This document shows, in pieces, positions 16,242-26,162 of a stretch of DNA of 43,304 nt (positions within the stretch are counted from its first letter, which is position 1; every line of letters begins with the position of its first letter). The notes beneath the pieces are model-generated. The model saw only the letters and a program-made list of their open reading frames with translations, was not told the DNA's origin and ran no database searches. Source of the stretch: a virus; the IMG/VR virus record IMGVR_UViG_3300044684_000228, positions 1 through 43,304 of that record, one strand, 5' to 3'. The translations under genes were made by a program, and so were the position numbers.

Positions 16242-17927
16242 TTAATGGCCGCTTTGGTCGCCCTTAAGCGGCACCACGTCGAAGGTCCAGGCGCCCTTGG
16301 AGAAATCCACGGTGACGCGCCGATTGTCAATGTCCTTCGTGTATCGGCGCACGATCGCGTAGAGTTGCGGCCTCGGCGCACCATTGCCTTTACCCGCCGT
16401 ATCGATTACGATCGCCGCAGCCCCGGCATCGGTTTGGACGTCGAGGACGAGGCGCTTGGCAATGTCCAGCGCATCGGCCGTGCCGGGGTACTTCCACAAA
16501 GTCTTTGCCGCCAACAGCCACCGTCCGCGCCGCAGCTCGGCGATGTAGACATAGACGCCGGCGCGCGACTTCGAGACGAACCCGATAAGGTCGGCACCCA
16601 GTCGGCTCTTCATCCCATAGACGACGTGATCCGGAGCGGCGACGATTCCGGGCAGACGCTGCAGATCCGCTGCGCCGATCGGCAACTGGCCGCGCAGACC
16701 TTCGCGCAGGCTGCCGTGTTTCTTGAGGATATGCCGGACGGCCGAGGGGTCGAGCGCATGATCGAAATCGGCGATCTCGACCTGGTGCTTGGCCGATAAG
16801 TCCGACAACCAGGTCGGCACCTTGGCGAAGCGGACTGTCCCGGCCTGATCGCCGCGCTTACCCGCCTCCTGGACGACGCTGTCGATCGACGCGTCGGTCG
16901 CGCGGCTGCCGGCGGCGCGCGGCTCCCACGTCCACTCGGCCTTGTCGTAGCTCTTCAGCGCCTGGGCGGCGTCGGGCAGATGATGGAGCAGATCCGGACG
17001 CGGCACCGCCAGCCCGCCGGCGTCGTTGCGGAACATCCCGTCGCCGATCGCCAGCGGCCAGCCGTCCTTATCCTTGATGACCTTGCCGCCCTGATCGCCG
17101 AGCTTCAGCCCGAACTCCTCGAGGAAGGCATCCTTGGCGGCGCCCAGCTCGGCATCGTCGACCACGGCCGTCTCGCCGATCGGCGCGGCCGGCGCCGGCA
17201 TCATGCCGCGCAGAGGGGCCTTGCCGACGTTGTAATTCCATCCGGCGTCGATGCCTTCCTCGATGCGCGAGATCTCGCCGGTGCGCGGATTGACATAGGT
17301 ACGCAGCGGGAACTGGGTCGGCCGCTCCGTCACCTTCAGCCCGCGCTGATCCAGCATGCGCTTCGAGAGGCTGTGAACCGAACAATTGCACCCCCACGCG
17401 CACGGCGGATAGTGCGTATCCCACCACGGATCGTCGATTGGCAGGCAAGTGCCGGACCACGCCACATGCTGCGGCCGGGGATATCGGTCCGAGTTGTGCT
17501 GGAAGACCATGTACGGGAAAGCCGCTCTGGTCGCCCAGGCGCGCTGCCAGTTCCCGACAGCGTAAGAGACGCGCATATTGGTCTGGAAGATCGTCTTCAG
17601 GCGCCGATCGGAGCCGAGCTGGACGCGCACGGCCTTTCCGGTCAGCGGGTCGGTCAGGGTCTTGCGGCCCCACCAACCCTTTTGCTGCAGCAAGGGCGTC
17701 AGGCCGGCCTTGAACTGCTCCAGGGTTTTCCCGTTGGCCAGGGCATCGTCGAAGGCATTGCGGATGTCCTCCAGGACGTCGCGGTTCATCGCCTTGGCGA
17801 CCGTGAAGGCCCGTGCATGCTCCTCTTGCCAGACGTCCTGCCAGGCGAACGACGGCGACAACCCCTTCTGCCGAAAGTAGGCCAGGGCGTCCTTCGGCGG
17901 AAGGGGTGTCAGTGAGACGGGCGTCAT
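16242..17927 (-). CDS. MuF head protein fused to a C-terminal nuclease-like domain
   Basis: A 561-aa protein. Residues 1-240 are the Mu gp30/F head morphogenesis domain, with the typical TNMRVSYAVGNWQRAW (116-131), QHNSDRYPRPQH and PCAWGCNCSV blocks. Residues about 255-345 (around GWPLAIGDGMF) resemble part of the phage Barnase-EndoU-ColicinE5/D-RelE-like (PBECR) domains found after MuF. Residues about 378-482 form a second such module: DFDHALDPSAVRHILKKHG, then DLQRLPGIV, VVYGMK and WLLAAKTLWK. H390, H399 and H404 are candidate catalytic residues. MuF proteins enter the capsid, so the tail domain may be injected as an effector. The domain assignment is from pattern only. Confidence 0.78.
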   Translation of the reverse strand: MTPVSLTPLPPKDALAYFRQKGLSPSFAWQDVWQEEHARAFTVAKAMNRDVLEDIRNAFDDALANGKTLEQFKAGLTPLLQQKGWWGRKTLTDPLTGKAVRVQLGSDRRLKTIFQTNMRVSYAVGNWQRAWATRAAFPYMVFQHNSDRYPRPQHVAWSGTCLPIDDPWWDTHYPPCAWGCNCSVHSLSKRMLDQRGLKVTERPTQFPLRTYVNPRTGEISRIEEGIDAGWNYNVGKAPLRGMMPAPAAPIGETAVVDDAELGAAKDAFLEEFGLKLGDQGGKVIKDKDGWPLAIGDGMFRNDAGGLAVPRPDLLHHLPDAAQALKSYDKAEWTWEPRAAGSRATDASIDSVVQEAGKRGDQAGTVRFAKVPTWLSDLSAKHQVEIADFDHALDPSAVRHILKKHGSLREGLRGQLPIGAADLQRLPGIVAAPDHVVYGMKSRLGADLIGFVSKSRAGVYVYIAELRRGRWLLAAKTLWKYPGTADALDIAKRLVLDVQTDAGAAAIVIDTAGKGNGAPRPQLYAIVRRYTKDIDNRRVTVDFSKGAWTFDVVPLKGDQSGH

Positions 17928-17936
17928 CGGCGGCCC

Positions 17937-18926
17937 TTAGGGATATCCGGCCGGGCTGGTGAAGGTGTCGCCGTAGAGTTTGGCCGTGGCAGCGAAGGTC
18001 CGAACGTTGCCGGCGCTGTCGGTCGCCGTGAACGAACCGCTATTTGCGTTAGCAGCATTATACATGGCCAGATCGCGCGCCTGCACCTCCGCGTACCGTT
18101 GCGCGGCCGTGATTGCCGCCCCACCAGCGTAACCACCAGCGGCAGCGCTTACCGTCAGGTCTTCGAGATAGCAGCGGTAGAAAATCTGCGACGGTCCAAC
18201 GTGCAGGCCTGAGAAGGCGCCGCCCTGCCCACCAAATTGGAAGGGGATAGCATTGAAAGTTCCAATAGTTCCTGCGTGCTGGTTGACACCATACTGCAGG
18301 AGAGACGCACCTGTAATGAGGCCCCCAGAGCCGACGCTGTTATATCCAATATTGTGGCTACCTGGCGCAAACATGGCCGCAGTACCGGCACCCCCGACTT
18401 GAAGACTCATGATGCCGATGCCCGTGTTGGTGCCGAACATCGCATAGCCTGGATAGGGGGAACCGGAGGTGGTGGCCGCGCGCGTAAAGTATTGCCAGAT
18501 TGAGAGGTAATAGGAGTGATCGGGGTTCGCGAGCATGTAGCTCGCGATGGCCGACGCGGCAGTGATTTCATATTGTTTGCCGGCGACATCATTCACTTGG
18601 CTGCGGATCAAGTGCAATCCGTTTTTCGGTGTGCGCTCCGCGTAGGGGAAACTTGCGGAGCTTGTAGCGCCCGCCGTTAATGCGTCGGCTGACGATACGA
18701 CTCCTCCCAGGGCGGATTGCCCTGGCGCGCCCGAAACAATGGCATTGGCAGTTGTCCAGGCGATATTCGGGATCGTTGCCGAATTGGCGGGGATACCAGC
18801 AAAGCCGCCGAGGGAATGGTTCACATCGTGAAGGATAAGGGAACCCGCCCCCATGATTGCGTCGTCATAGAGAATGGGCAGCCCTGTTCCGGTGAACGTC
18901 TCGGTGAGAGCGATTTTCTGGCCCAT
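17937..18926 (-). CDS. Hypothetical structural protein, partner of the fibre
   Basis: A 329-aa protein rich in G, A, S and T with few charged residues, looking like a secreted or virion beta-structured protein (for example a jelly-roll or concanavalin-like fold). It starts 10 bp after the fibre/SGNH gene and ends 10 bp before MuF. Its DNA is clearly less GC-rich than its neighbours (about 50% around 18240-18700), which suggests recent exchange. A host-range or surface-binding role is suggested by place only. Confidence 0.55.
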   Translation of the reverse strand: MGQKIALTETFTGTGLPILYDDAIMGAGSLILHDVNHSLGGFAGIPANSATIPNIAWTTANAIVSGAPGQSALGGVVSSADALTAGATSSASFPYAERTPKNGLHLIRSQVNDVAGKQYEITAASAIASYMLANPDHSYYLSIWQYFTRAATTSGSPYPGYAMFGTNTGIGIMSLQVGGAGTAAMFAPGSHNIGYNSVGSGGLITGASLLQYGVNQHAGTIGTFNAIPFQFGGQGGAFSGLHVGPSQIFYRCYLEDLTVSAAAGGYAGGAAITAAQRYAEVQARDLAMYNAANANSGSFTATDSAGNVRTFAATAKLYGDTFTSPAGYP

Positions 18927-18935
18927 AGGGCACTC

Positions 18936-21900
18936 CTAAAGAACGTTGGTTGTAAGGAAATTCGCCAGCGCGGCCGCGAGGTATTGGCCGCCCTGATTGG
19001 CACCCGAACCTTGGTGCGTCTGATCTGCGTAGTATGGCGTCCACGTGCCGGCGTTGTTGATCAGCAACGTCCCGACCGGCCAATTGCCACCGTTGTAGGT
19101 GGGGGTCGCGCTGCCGGTGAACGTCTGCGCGGTAGAAAGCGTATAGCAATCGCCGGCGGCGCCGCCGGACGGCAGCGATGACGTGCCCCAATATCCTTTC
19201 AGGCTGAGGGCGGATAACGCGTACGGCCAACCTCCAGACGGCGGATTCCAGAACGAAAGTGGCACCCATCCGTAGGTGGAGGCGGTCTGCGCTTCGGTCA
19301 TGCCAGATCCAGGGTACCGCGCATCCGGAATCGTACTATTTGCCGCCGCGCTCAGCAGCGCCAGGCGGGGCGAGATCCATTGCCCAGGGAACATGGTTGC
19401 GTACCATTGCTCCAACTGCCACAGCACGTGGTTTTGGGTGGCGCCGGCAAACATCGCCTCATGTTGGGTGACGTGAATTCGGGTACCGTCGAAGGTCATC
19501 GCATCGATGCCTAGGATCGACAGGAAGCAGAAACGGCGATCGCGCGTGCCGATCAGGTCGATGACGCGAAGCGCGGTTTCAGTGATCTGCGACCAGTTGG
19601 CGTCACCGAACGCGGAGGGCTGATTATTCTGGCCTTGCCAAAGGAAGGTGAACTCGCCCCTGTAAGGGTCGCCCCCGTTCGCGATATAATTCTCGAAGGT
19701 CGAAAGCACATTGCGTGACGTGCCGCCACCGCGGGTGATCAGGTTCACCGTTCGAGGTGTGACCAGGGCCTGAAGCTGCGCCTGGACGCCTGGCACGCCG
19801 AACATCGAGTCGGAGAGAAGCAGGATGGTATCCGAGCTGCGACGCGGACCCAGTTGGCGCCGGCAATAGGCGCCGGCGCCAACCACAACCGTGCTTTTGT
19901 CCGCCCGCCGTACCTCCCATTCCGAAGCGCTCGTGTTGCAGGCCAGGGCGGGAATGATGGCCCCGGGCGCGACGGTCGTAATTGCACTATTCGCGATTTG
20001 GCACCATGCGCCGTCATAAAGCGCATAATCTCCGACCGCGAAGGTCAGTCCCGAGGTCGTATCCGTGCCGGCGGCGCTTGCCTGATATAGATCGCCTTGT
20101 GCGGGGGAGCCCGGAAGCGATCCGGTACCAGGAACGAACTCGCCATAATAGAAGCATTCCCCGTTCCCGGGCTTGCCGTGATACCACATGGCCCAGCCGG
20201 TACCGGCATAGCTGTCAAAGCCGATATAGACGATGCGGTCGCCCGCGGTATAGGCAACGCCGTCGAAGGTTCCGGTCGCGGAAACCGACCACCAATCTCC
20301 CTCCGCACGGGCGCCGAAGGGCGCCGTGTTGGCGGTATAGGCCGGACCTTTTTGAACGACCCAGGACGTGCCATTGTCGACGACCAGGTCACCCATGATC
20401 AAAGTTTGGCCGCCGTATGAAAGCGTGACTTCGGACGCGTACCGGTAATAGTTCCCGACCGTGCCGGCGGCCGGCAGCGCCGCGGACGCGGAATTGCTGG
20501 TCGAGAGCCCGCTGGAAAAGTTGTAGACCGAGCCTTTGAACGTGGTCGACGCCACGTTGTTTACCGCGATCGGGCTCCAGGCGCCCCCGCTACGCTTACC
20601 CTTGACATGGAGGCCGGCCGACCGCCGGAACTGCAGCGACGTGCCGCTGGTGTTCGGACCGCGAAGTGAGCGGGTACGCACATTCGGGAACCGCGACCAA
20701 GCGGTTCCGTCGGCAGCGGTCTGAACCGAAATCTGCCCATAGCTGGCGCGCCAGGTGTCCGGCTCGACTTCGACGACATCACCGACATGGGGAACAGCCA
20801 AGCGGTCAATCACCGGGTCCAGTTTCGCCTCAGTCACCGCGCCATTGGCGAGGTAGGACGTGAGAACCGACCCGGCCGACATTGAACCGGCAACCCTGCC
20901 GACGACAGTGCCGTCCGCCTGGATGCCGAGGCCAATCTTGCCGCTGCCATCGACAACGCCCCAGACATAGCCGCTTTCGGCCGGCATCGGTTTTGCGACA
21001 TAGGTGGCTAGATTGGCCGTCAACTGCGCGAAATCGACCGACCCGGCGCCCAAAGTCATCTTCGGCGCAACCACCGTGCCGTCGTGCTTGATCCCCAAGG
21101 CAAGCTTGTCCGCGGCGTCGACGATGCCCCAGGCGTAGTCACTCTCCGGTGCCATGAGGGTCGGCAGGAACTGGCCGACTGTGGTCTGGTCGAGCTTGGT
21201 CGCGGTGACAGCTCCATCCGCAAGCTTCAGGGTGGTGACGGCCTGGGCGGCAAGCGCAGTCGTCGGAACAGATCCCGCCGCATATTTGAATGCCGTGAAA
21301 CTGCCGTCGGTGCCGACCGCGAACGACGCCTTCAGATTGGCGTCCAGGGCGGCGAACACATAGCCCGTCTCCACCGCCATCGGCTTAAGGACGATGGATG
21401 TCGTCAACATCGTCGTCAACGTCGATGCCGCGTTGCTCGCGGTAGTGGCCGAGCCGGCGGCGGCCGTTTGAGATGCCGAGGCCGCGCTGGCCGACGAAGC
21501 GGCCGCGGCCTGGGCGGAGGTTGCGGCCGAGGTCACATCGGTGAACAGCAGCCACGGCGCCGTCGGAGGCACGACTCCGGTGATCGTGCCACTATAGCCG
21601 TTCGGCAGATAATAGGCCGAGCCGGTATAGGACACGAGATCGCCGGCGCCGTAGTTGGCCGCGTTGTCATAGGCCCCGCGCGGCACGAGCGTGCCGCCCG
21701 ACGCCCCTTGGGGCCCTTGGGGACCTTGCGCGCCCTGCGGCCCTTGTGGGCCCGCAGCCCCGGTATCGCCTTTCAGACCCTGCGGCCCTTCCGGCCCTTG
21801 CGGCCCTTGAGGCCCGGCGACACCCTGCGGACCGGCGGGGCCTTGAGCGCCATCCGGCCCTTGCGGGCCGATGGCACCTTGAGGGCCGGCAGCACCCGCG

Positions 21901-22643
21901 GGACCTGCAGGGCCTTGCGGCCCATCGGCACCTTGAGGCCCGGCCACACCTTGGGCGCCGGCAGGCCCTGCCGGACCGGCCGGGCCTTGCGGGCCGTCCG
22001 CGCCGATATCGCCCTGGTCGCCCTTTGGGCCTTGCGGACCGGCGGGGCCGGCCGGGCCTATGGCGCCATCGGCGCCGGTATCGCCCTTGGGGCCCTGCGG
22101 GCCGGCCGCGCCGGCGGGACCTTGCGCACCCACTGCGCCGTCGGCGCCGGCGGCGCCTTGGGGACCGGCGGGGCCTGCAGGGCCGGCCGGCCCGACAGGA
22201 CCCACGTTGCCCTGCGGGCCGATATCGCCCTGGTCGCCCTTGTCGCCTTTCAGGCCTTGCGGCCCCTGCGGACCGACCGCCCCGTCCGCGCCTTGAGGAC
22301 CGACGGCGCCTTGCGGGCCGGCCGGGCCGGCCGGGCCCTGGATCCCCTGCGGACCGTCGGCGCCCTGGGGGCCTTCGGGACCGGCTGGCCCTTGAACACC
22401 CTGCGGCCCCTGAGCGCCCTGCACACCTTGATCGCCCTTGGCGGCCAGCACGATCCAGGGCGAGGCCGGCGGCGCGACACCGATCACGGGGATCAGGGTG
22501 TAATACGAACTCCCGTCGATGCTCACACCGTCGCGGGCTTCGTACTGTACCGCCGGATCAAAGGGGCCGCGCATAATGGCGCCGGGCGCGCCCTGGGGAC
22601 CCGGAACCAGCAGCTCGATAACCTTCGGCGTGACATCGGTCAT
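18936..22643 (-). CDS. Collagen-like fibre with C-terminal SGNH hydrolase
   Basis: A 1,235-aa protein, the longest gene here. Residues 70-316 are about 82 uninterrupted Gly-X-Y triplets, which should form a collagen-like triple helix. Residues 380-415 are an Ala/Ser helix; about 421-590 carry three related repeats ending [17 protein letters not shown] and GIQADGTVV. About 728-885 carry three GD-type beta modules. The end (935-1235) reads as an SGNH hydrolase: LSDSMFG (S946), GGG (972-974), GQN (N1006) and DQTH (D1207, H1210). A fourth GD-type module (about 1150-1205) interrupts it before the DxxH. It could deacetylate host surface sugars. It lies among head genes, so it may be a head fibre or a displaced tail fibre. 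Confidence 0.78.
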   Translation of the reverse strand: MTDVTPKVIELLVPGPQGAPGAIMRGPFDPAVQYEARDGVSIDGSSYYTLIPVIGVAPPASPWIVLAAKGDQGVQGAQGPQGVQGPAGPEGPQGADGPQGIQGPAGPAGPQGAVGPQGADGAVGPQGPQGLKGDKGDQGDIGPQGNVGPVGPAGPAGPAGPQGAAGADGAVGAQGPAGAAGPQGPKGDTGADGAIGPAGPAGPQGPKGDQGDIGADGPQGPAGPAGPAGAQGVAGPQGADGPQGPAGPAGAAGPQGAIGPQGPDGAQGPAGPQGVAGPQGPQGPEGPQGLKGDTGAAGPQGPQGAQGPQGPQGASGGTLVPRGAYDNAANYGAGDLVSYTGSAYYLPNGYSGTITGVVPPTAPWLLFTDVTSAATSAQAAAASSASAASASQTAAAGSATTASNAASTLTTMLTTSIVLKPMAVETGYVFAALDANLKASFAVGTDGSFTAFKYAAGSVPTTALAAQAVTTLKLADGAVTATKLDQTTVGQFLPTLMAPESDYAWGIVDAADKLALGIKHDGTVVAPKMTLGAGSVDFAQLTANLATYVAKPMPAESGYVWGVVDGSGKIGLGIQADGTVVGRVAGSMSAGSVLTSYLANGAVTEAKLDPVIDRLAVPHVGDVVEVEPDTWRASYGQISVQTAADGTAWSRFPNVRTRSLRGPNTSGTSLQFRRSAGLHVKGKRSGGAWSPIAVNNVASTTFKGSVYNFSSGLSTSNSASAALPAAGTVGNYYRYASEVTLSYGGQTLIMGDLVVDNGTSWVVQKGPAYTANTAPFGARAEGDWWSVSATGTFDGVAYTAGDRIVYIGFDSYAGTGWAMWYHGKPGNGECFYYGEFVPGTGSLPGSPAQGDLYQASAAGTDTTSGLTFAVGDYALYDGAWCQIANSAITTVAPGAIIPALACNTSASEWEVRRADKSTVVVGAGAYCRRQLGPRRSSDTILLLSDSMFGVPGVQAQLQALVTPRTVNLITRGGGTSRNVLSTFENYIANGGDPYRGEFTFLWQGQNNQPSAFGDANWSQITETALRVIDLIGTRDRRFCFLSILGIDAMTFDGTRIHVTQHEAMFAGATQNHVLWQLEQWYATMFPGQWISPRLALLSAAANSTIPDARYPGSGMTEAQTASTYGWVPLSFWNPPSGGWPYALSALSLKGYWGTSSLPSGGAAGDCYTLSTAQTFTGSATPTYNGGNWPVGTLLINNAGTWTPYYADQTHQGSGANQGGQYLAAALANFLTTNVL
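21683..22441 (-). repeat. Collagen Gly-X-Y coding repeats
   Basis: About 82 codon triplets of Gly-X-Y type, dominated by GPQ, GPA, GAD and GDx, make a degenerate 9-bp period over some 740 bp of very GC-rich DNA. Such stretches commonly change length by slippage or recombination. Confidence 0.9.
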
Positions 22644-22972
22644 TAGCCCACAATCCCCGTTGCAGTGATGACGCCGGTCGCCCAGGCCTCGCGCACGCCG
22701 TCACTCAAGCGAAGGAGCGTGTAGCGGGAGGCCTGGCCCGCCGGCAGCGATGCCGTCTGGTCCGGCGTTAGATCGAAGCGGATGATCCCGTCGGCCGGCG
22801 TGCCGATCGACACGGTGAGCACCGGCACGCCGACCAGATCGACGATGTCCAGCTCAAAGGTCGAGCCCGACAGATCGATCGGCGCCGGGTTGGCGACGTT
22901 GGCCAGGCCTTCGAACCAAATCGGGCCGTCGACGCCGCGCTGAATGGAAATGTCGATGGTGACCGGCGTCAT
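22643..22972 (-). CDS. Hypothetical protein between portal and fibre
   Basis: A 109-aa protein starting [20 protein letters not shown] with an ATGA overlap to the portal stop; the longer in-frame extension runs into the portal gene and is rejected. The body is beta-strand-rich ([19 protein letters not shown], 40-58, and [19 protein letters not shown] near the end), like small tail- or fibre-attachment proteins (BppU-type N-termini look similar). It directly precedes the fibre gene and might anchor it. Confidence 0.6.
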   Translation of the reverse strand: MTPVTIDISIQRGVDGPIWFEGLANVANPAPIDLSGSTFELDIVDLVGVPVLTVSIGTPADGIIRFDLTPDQTASLPAGQASRYTLLRLSDGVREAWATGVITATGIVG

Positions 22973-24690
22973 TGGCCACCGTCTTTCAGCGACAGGCCGG
23001 TCTCGGCCGCCAGCCGCGCCGCGAAAGTCGACCGGGCGAGCAGGGTCGTCAGTTCGCTTTGATCCATGTTGGCGAGATCCAGCAGCCGGCCGCGCAGATC
23101 GTCCGGCGAGGTCGCGGCGGCGACCGTCTCCTCGAGCAGCTCGATCATCGGATCGGTGATGTCGGTCCAATGGGCCGACGCGGCCATTTCGTCGATCGCC
23201 GCGTCGATCGCGTCCTGAGACGGTGGCGTCTGGCGCCCTGCCGGACTTAAGTGGCGTTTAAGCCCTCGTAAAAGGCCCTGGAAGGCGCTCGCGGCGGTGT
23301 GTGAGGCCTCGACAGGCCGGACCCCCGTCTCGCCGTTCTTGGGCGTCGTCATGGCCGACGGCTTCAGAAGCTTCGGCGGTTGCCCGTCGGCGGTCTTTTC
23401 GGGCGGGTCGGGCAGCCCCAGCTTGTCGCGGATCACCGACTGTTCGACCTCGCCGCCCATCGAAATGAACGACTCGACCATGGCCATCTGATCCTTGGTC
23501 CACGCCTCGGCCTGACCGATCTTCAGCTTCGGATAGTTGCCGTCCGCCGGCACACCGAAGTTGAAGTCCATCATCGGCTTGACCAGGTCGCGCTGCAGCG
23601 TGGCCGCCAGCTGCTTCGCGTCGGCGCGCTGGATGTCGGCGCGGACGTCGTTGTGCACGTTCGCCTGCGAGCCGCCCAGGCCGCCGGCGACGGCGTCCGT
23701 GGTCGAGGTCTGGCCCAGGACGGCCTTCGACATCTGTTGGTCGAGATAGGTGCAGAGCTTCTCGAAGACTTCGTAATTGCCGGCCTGCATCCCGGAAACG
23801 AACTCGATCATCATCGAGGCGGGGATAATGGCGGCGGCGTCGGTTCCGATGCTCTGGACGGCCTGGAGCAGCTTGCGTCTGTCTGCGTCCGTCGCGCTCG
23901 GCCCGTACTTCCCGACGCGCACGGGCAGTCCGTACACCTCGGCAAAGATGACCCAGTCTTTCAACGCATAGTTCTTGAACAGATACGTCCAGGATATCAG
24001 CCGCGCCAGACCGCCGCGCACGGGGATGCCGGTCTTCAACTTCGGCGTATGGACGATGAACTTGTTCGCCGGCAGCGGCTGGAAGGTCCCGTCGTCGGCC
24101 TTCAGGAGCGGCGTCTCGCCGTCCGCCATGTCGAAGCGGAACCAGCGCGGATGCCGGGTCTTCAGCGCCTTCGGCAGCCAGTACTTGCCCGCCGTGTCCC
24201 AGACGATTTCGGTATAGGAGATGCCCTTACCGAGCGCGTCGAGGATATCGTAGACCTCGTCCTCGACGGTCGGCCGCTCGAAATAGTCGCGCAGGAACTG
24301 GGCCTTCGCCTCTTCGGCCTCGCTGTCGTCGACCGACTCGATGGTGATCGGCAACTGCGACACGGCGCGCTTCCGCGTTCCCATGACGGAGGCGTATTGG
24401 GTATCGCGCTCCTCCATGTCCTCGGCGACGTCGAAATAGAGGTCGGCGTTGTAGTTCTCGGCCGAGCGCAGGATGCTGACCAGGCGCTCGGGCGTCAGGC
24501 CCTGGGCCGGGTGCGCCGAGATGACATTGCGGATACCGCCGAGCATCGGCGCCGAGATCTCGCGGCCGAGGACGTCCTTGTCCGGCTCGGGGCTGACCGG
24601 CGCCTTGATGTCGAAGCCGGCGCCCAGGCCGCTGGCCGCGCGCCGTGCCTTGCGGTTCAGCCCGGCGAATTGAGGAAGACGCTTGGCCAT
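22969..24690 (-). CDS. Portal protein, Mu gp29-like (DUF935)
   Basis: A 573-aa DUF935 portal protein. It forms the dodecameric ring through which DNA enters the head. The central segments DTQYASVMGTRKRAVSQLPI (94-113), GIPVRGGLARLISW and AVLGQTSTTDAVAGGLGGSQ are family hallmarks. The start makes a TGATG overlap with the terminase stop, so the packaging genes are coupled. Confidence 0.92.
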   Translation of the reverse strand: MAKRLPQFAGLNRKARRAASGLGAGFDIKAPVSPEPDKDVLGREISAPMLGGIRNVISAHPAQGLTPERLVSILRSAENYNADLYFDVAEDMEERDTQYASVMGTRKRAVSQLPITIESVDDSEAEEAKAQFLRDYFERPTVEDEVYDILDALGKGISYTEIVWDTAGKYWLPKALKTRHPRWFRFDMADGETPLLKADDGTFQPLPANKFIVHTPKLKTGIPVRGGLARLISWTYLFKNYALKDWVIFAEVYGLPVRVGKYGPSATDADRRKLLQAVQSIGTDAAAIIPASMMIEFVSGMQAGNYEVFEKLCTYLDQQMSKAVLGQTSTTDAVAGGLGGSQANVHNDVRADIQRADAKQLAATLQRDLVKPMMDFNFGVPADGNYPKLKIGQAEAWTKDQMAMVESFISMGGEVEQSVIRDKLGLPDPPEKTADGQPPKLLKPSAMTTPKNGETGVRPVEASHTAASAFQGLLRGLKRHLSPAGRQTPPSQDAIDAAIDEMAASAHWTDITDPMIELLEETVAAATSPDDLRGRLLDLANMDQSELTTLLARSTFAARLAAETGLSLKDGGQ

Positions 24691-26162
24691 CAGTAAGCCC
24701 CTCCGCGGCCGACGCCATGGCGGGTCATTGCGCCGGCGCTGCGTTGGCCAAAGCGTTCGCCCCAGCCGTCATGGTCTGGGTCATCGTTCGACCGCGGTCG
24801 GATCGCCTCATAGCCGTATTCCACAATTCCATCCTTCGCCGCGCTGTCGGCCAGGGCGCCGGCCCAAAACATGTCCGGGTGCACTTCGCCTTCAGCCAGC
24901 GCCTTATTGTTGCGGCTGGCGCGCTTCAGGCTGCGGTGGTCGGCGCGGATCTTCGGGTCCTTCGGCAGCCGAATTGTGCAGGTCTCGAAGCGCACCCGAT
25001 AGCTGGTCGCGAGATCCAGCCGGTTCGGCGCTGTGAACAGCACGCCTTCAACCAGGTCGCCGTGACGCACCTTCGCATCTTCGACTACCTTTTCGCCCAT
25101 GCCGGTCTGGTCGATCTTCGCCTTCATCGTCCGGAAACGGCGGATCATCCCGTCCATGACCTCGTCCTGTTCCGCGAAGGTGGCGTTGACGGCTTCCCAT
25201 CGGTCGCGCAGCCACAAGACGCCGTCGACGTCCTCGAAGGCCCAGACGACGCTCTTGTCATTCCGGCGCGATACGTCCCGGCCGATATAGACGGGACCGC
25301 CTTGGTACAGCTCGGGCTTGCCGGCGTCGTCATGCTCGCAGGCGGCGTAATCGCCCGGATTGATCCAGGATCCGCCGCCTGATTTCGGAATGACGTCCAG
25401 TTCTTCGCCCGCGTTGTCGCCATAGGTGTCGCGGATATCCTGTATCCACTCGGCCTTTGGGGGGATTGCCTTGGGTGACATCAGCGCCACGCGCTCATAA
25501 AGGCCGTCGGCGATTGCGTCATCAAAGGTGATCTTCAGCCAACCGCCCTTACGTTTTCCGGCCTTGATGTCGTCGAGAAGGAGGTTGAACGGGTTGTCGA
25601 TCCCGTCATGGGTCGAGATGACGATCACCCGGCCGCCCCAGATCATGAGCGCCAAGGCCGCCTTAAGCACCTCTTCGAGGCCGCTCATGAATGCGGCTTC
25701 ATCCAAGATCACGAGGCCCTGTTTGCCACGGAGGGCGCGGGCGACCGACGGCAGCGCGACGATCTCGAAGCCGGAGGCGAAGGTGATACGGAAGGCCTTG
25801 ATATCCCCTTCCGGATCTCGCAGCGTGATCTCGGTCGGATCGCCAACCGCATGGCCGAACGCTTTTGCCCACATGCCGCAGGTGTCGATGAACTCCCTGC
25901 TCATCTCCATGTCATAGCCCATGTACCAGACCTTCATCCCGCCGGCGGCGCGGGACGAGGCGGCGGTCATCACGGCGAGGGCGGCGATGCCCCAGGTCAG
26001 GCCGATCCGGCGCGACTTTTCGATGACCAGCAGCGAATGGATGCTGGTCTGGTTGATGGCACGGCGCTGGTACGGCAACAGGACTTCGTTGTCGTTGACC
26101 GCCTGCAGCCGGGCCAGGGCGTCGTCATACGGATCGACGGCGGGTTCGGGGCGCAGCTTCAT
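24690..26162 (-). CDS. Terminase large subunit, Mu gp28-like
   Basis: A 490-aa DNA-packaging motor. The start at 26162 gives an ATGA overlap with the small subunit. The ATPase half has a Walker A-like VIEKSRRIGLTW (46-57), Walker B GLVILDEAAF (149-158) and coupling motif STHDG (183-187). The nuclease half has YIGRDVSRRNDKSVVW (292-307, with the catalytic-type D296) and a QTGMGEKVVEDA block. In Mu, packaging starts at the phage end and takes host DNA by headful. Confidence 0.93.
   Translation of the reverse strand: MKLRPEPAVDPYDDALARLQAVNDNEVLLPYQRRAINQTSIHSLLVIEKSRRIGLTWGIAALAVMTAASSRAAGGMKVWYMGYDMEMSREFIDTCGMWAKAFGHAVGDPTEITLRDPEGDIKAFRITFASGFEIVALPSVARALRGKQGLVILDEAAFMSGLEEVLKAALALMIWGGRVIVISTHDGIDNPFNLLLDDIKAGKRKGGWLKITFDDAIADGLYERVALMSPKAIPPKAEWIQDIRDTYGDNAGEELDVIPKSGGGSWINPGDYAACEHDDAGKPELYQGGPVYIGRDVSRRNDKSVVWAFEDVDGVLWLRDRWEAVNATFAEQDEVMDGMIRRFRTMKAKIDQTGMGEKVVEDAKVRHGDLVEGVLFTAPNRLDLATSYRVRFETCTIRLPKDPKIRADHRSLKRASRNNKALAEGEVHPDMFWAGALADSAAKDGIVEYGYEAIRPRSNDDPDHDGWGERFGQRSAGAMTRHGVGRGGAY

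Noticed and set aside
21084-22646. 520-codon plus-strand frame opposite the collagen region
   Set aside because: Antisense of the Gly-X-Y repeats; the repeating Arg/Ala/Gly/Leu pattern is produced by the repeat itself.
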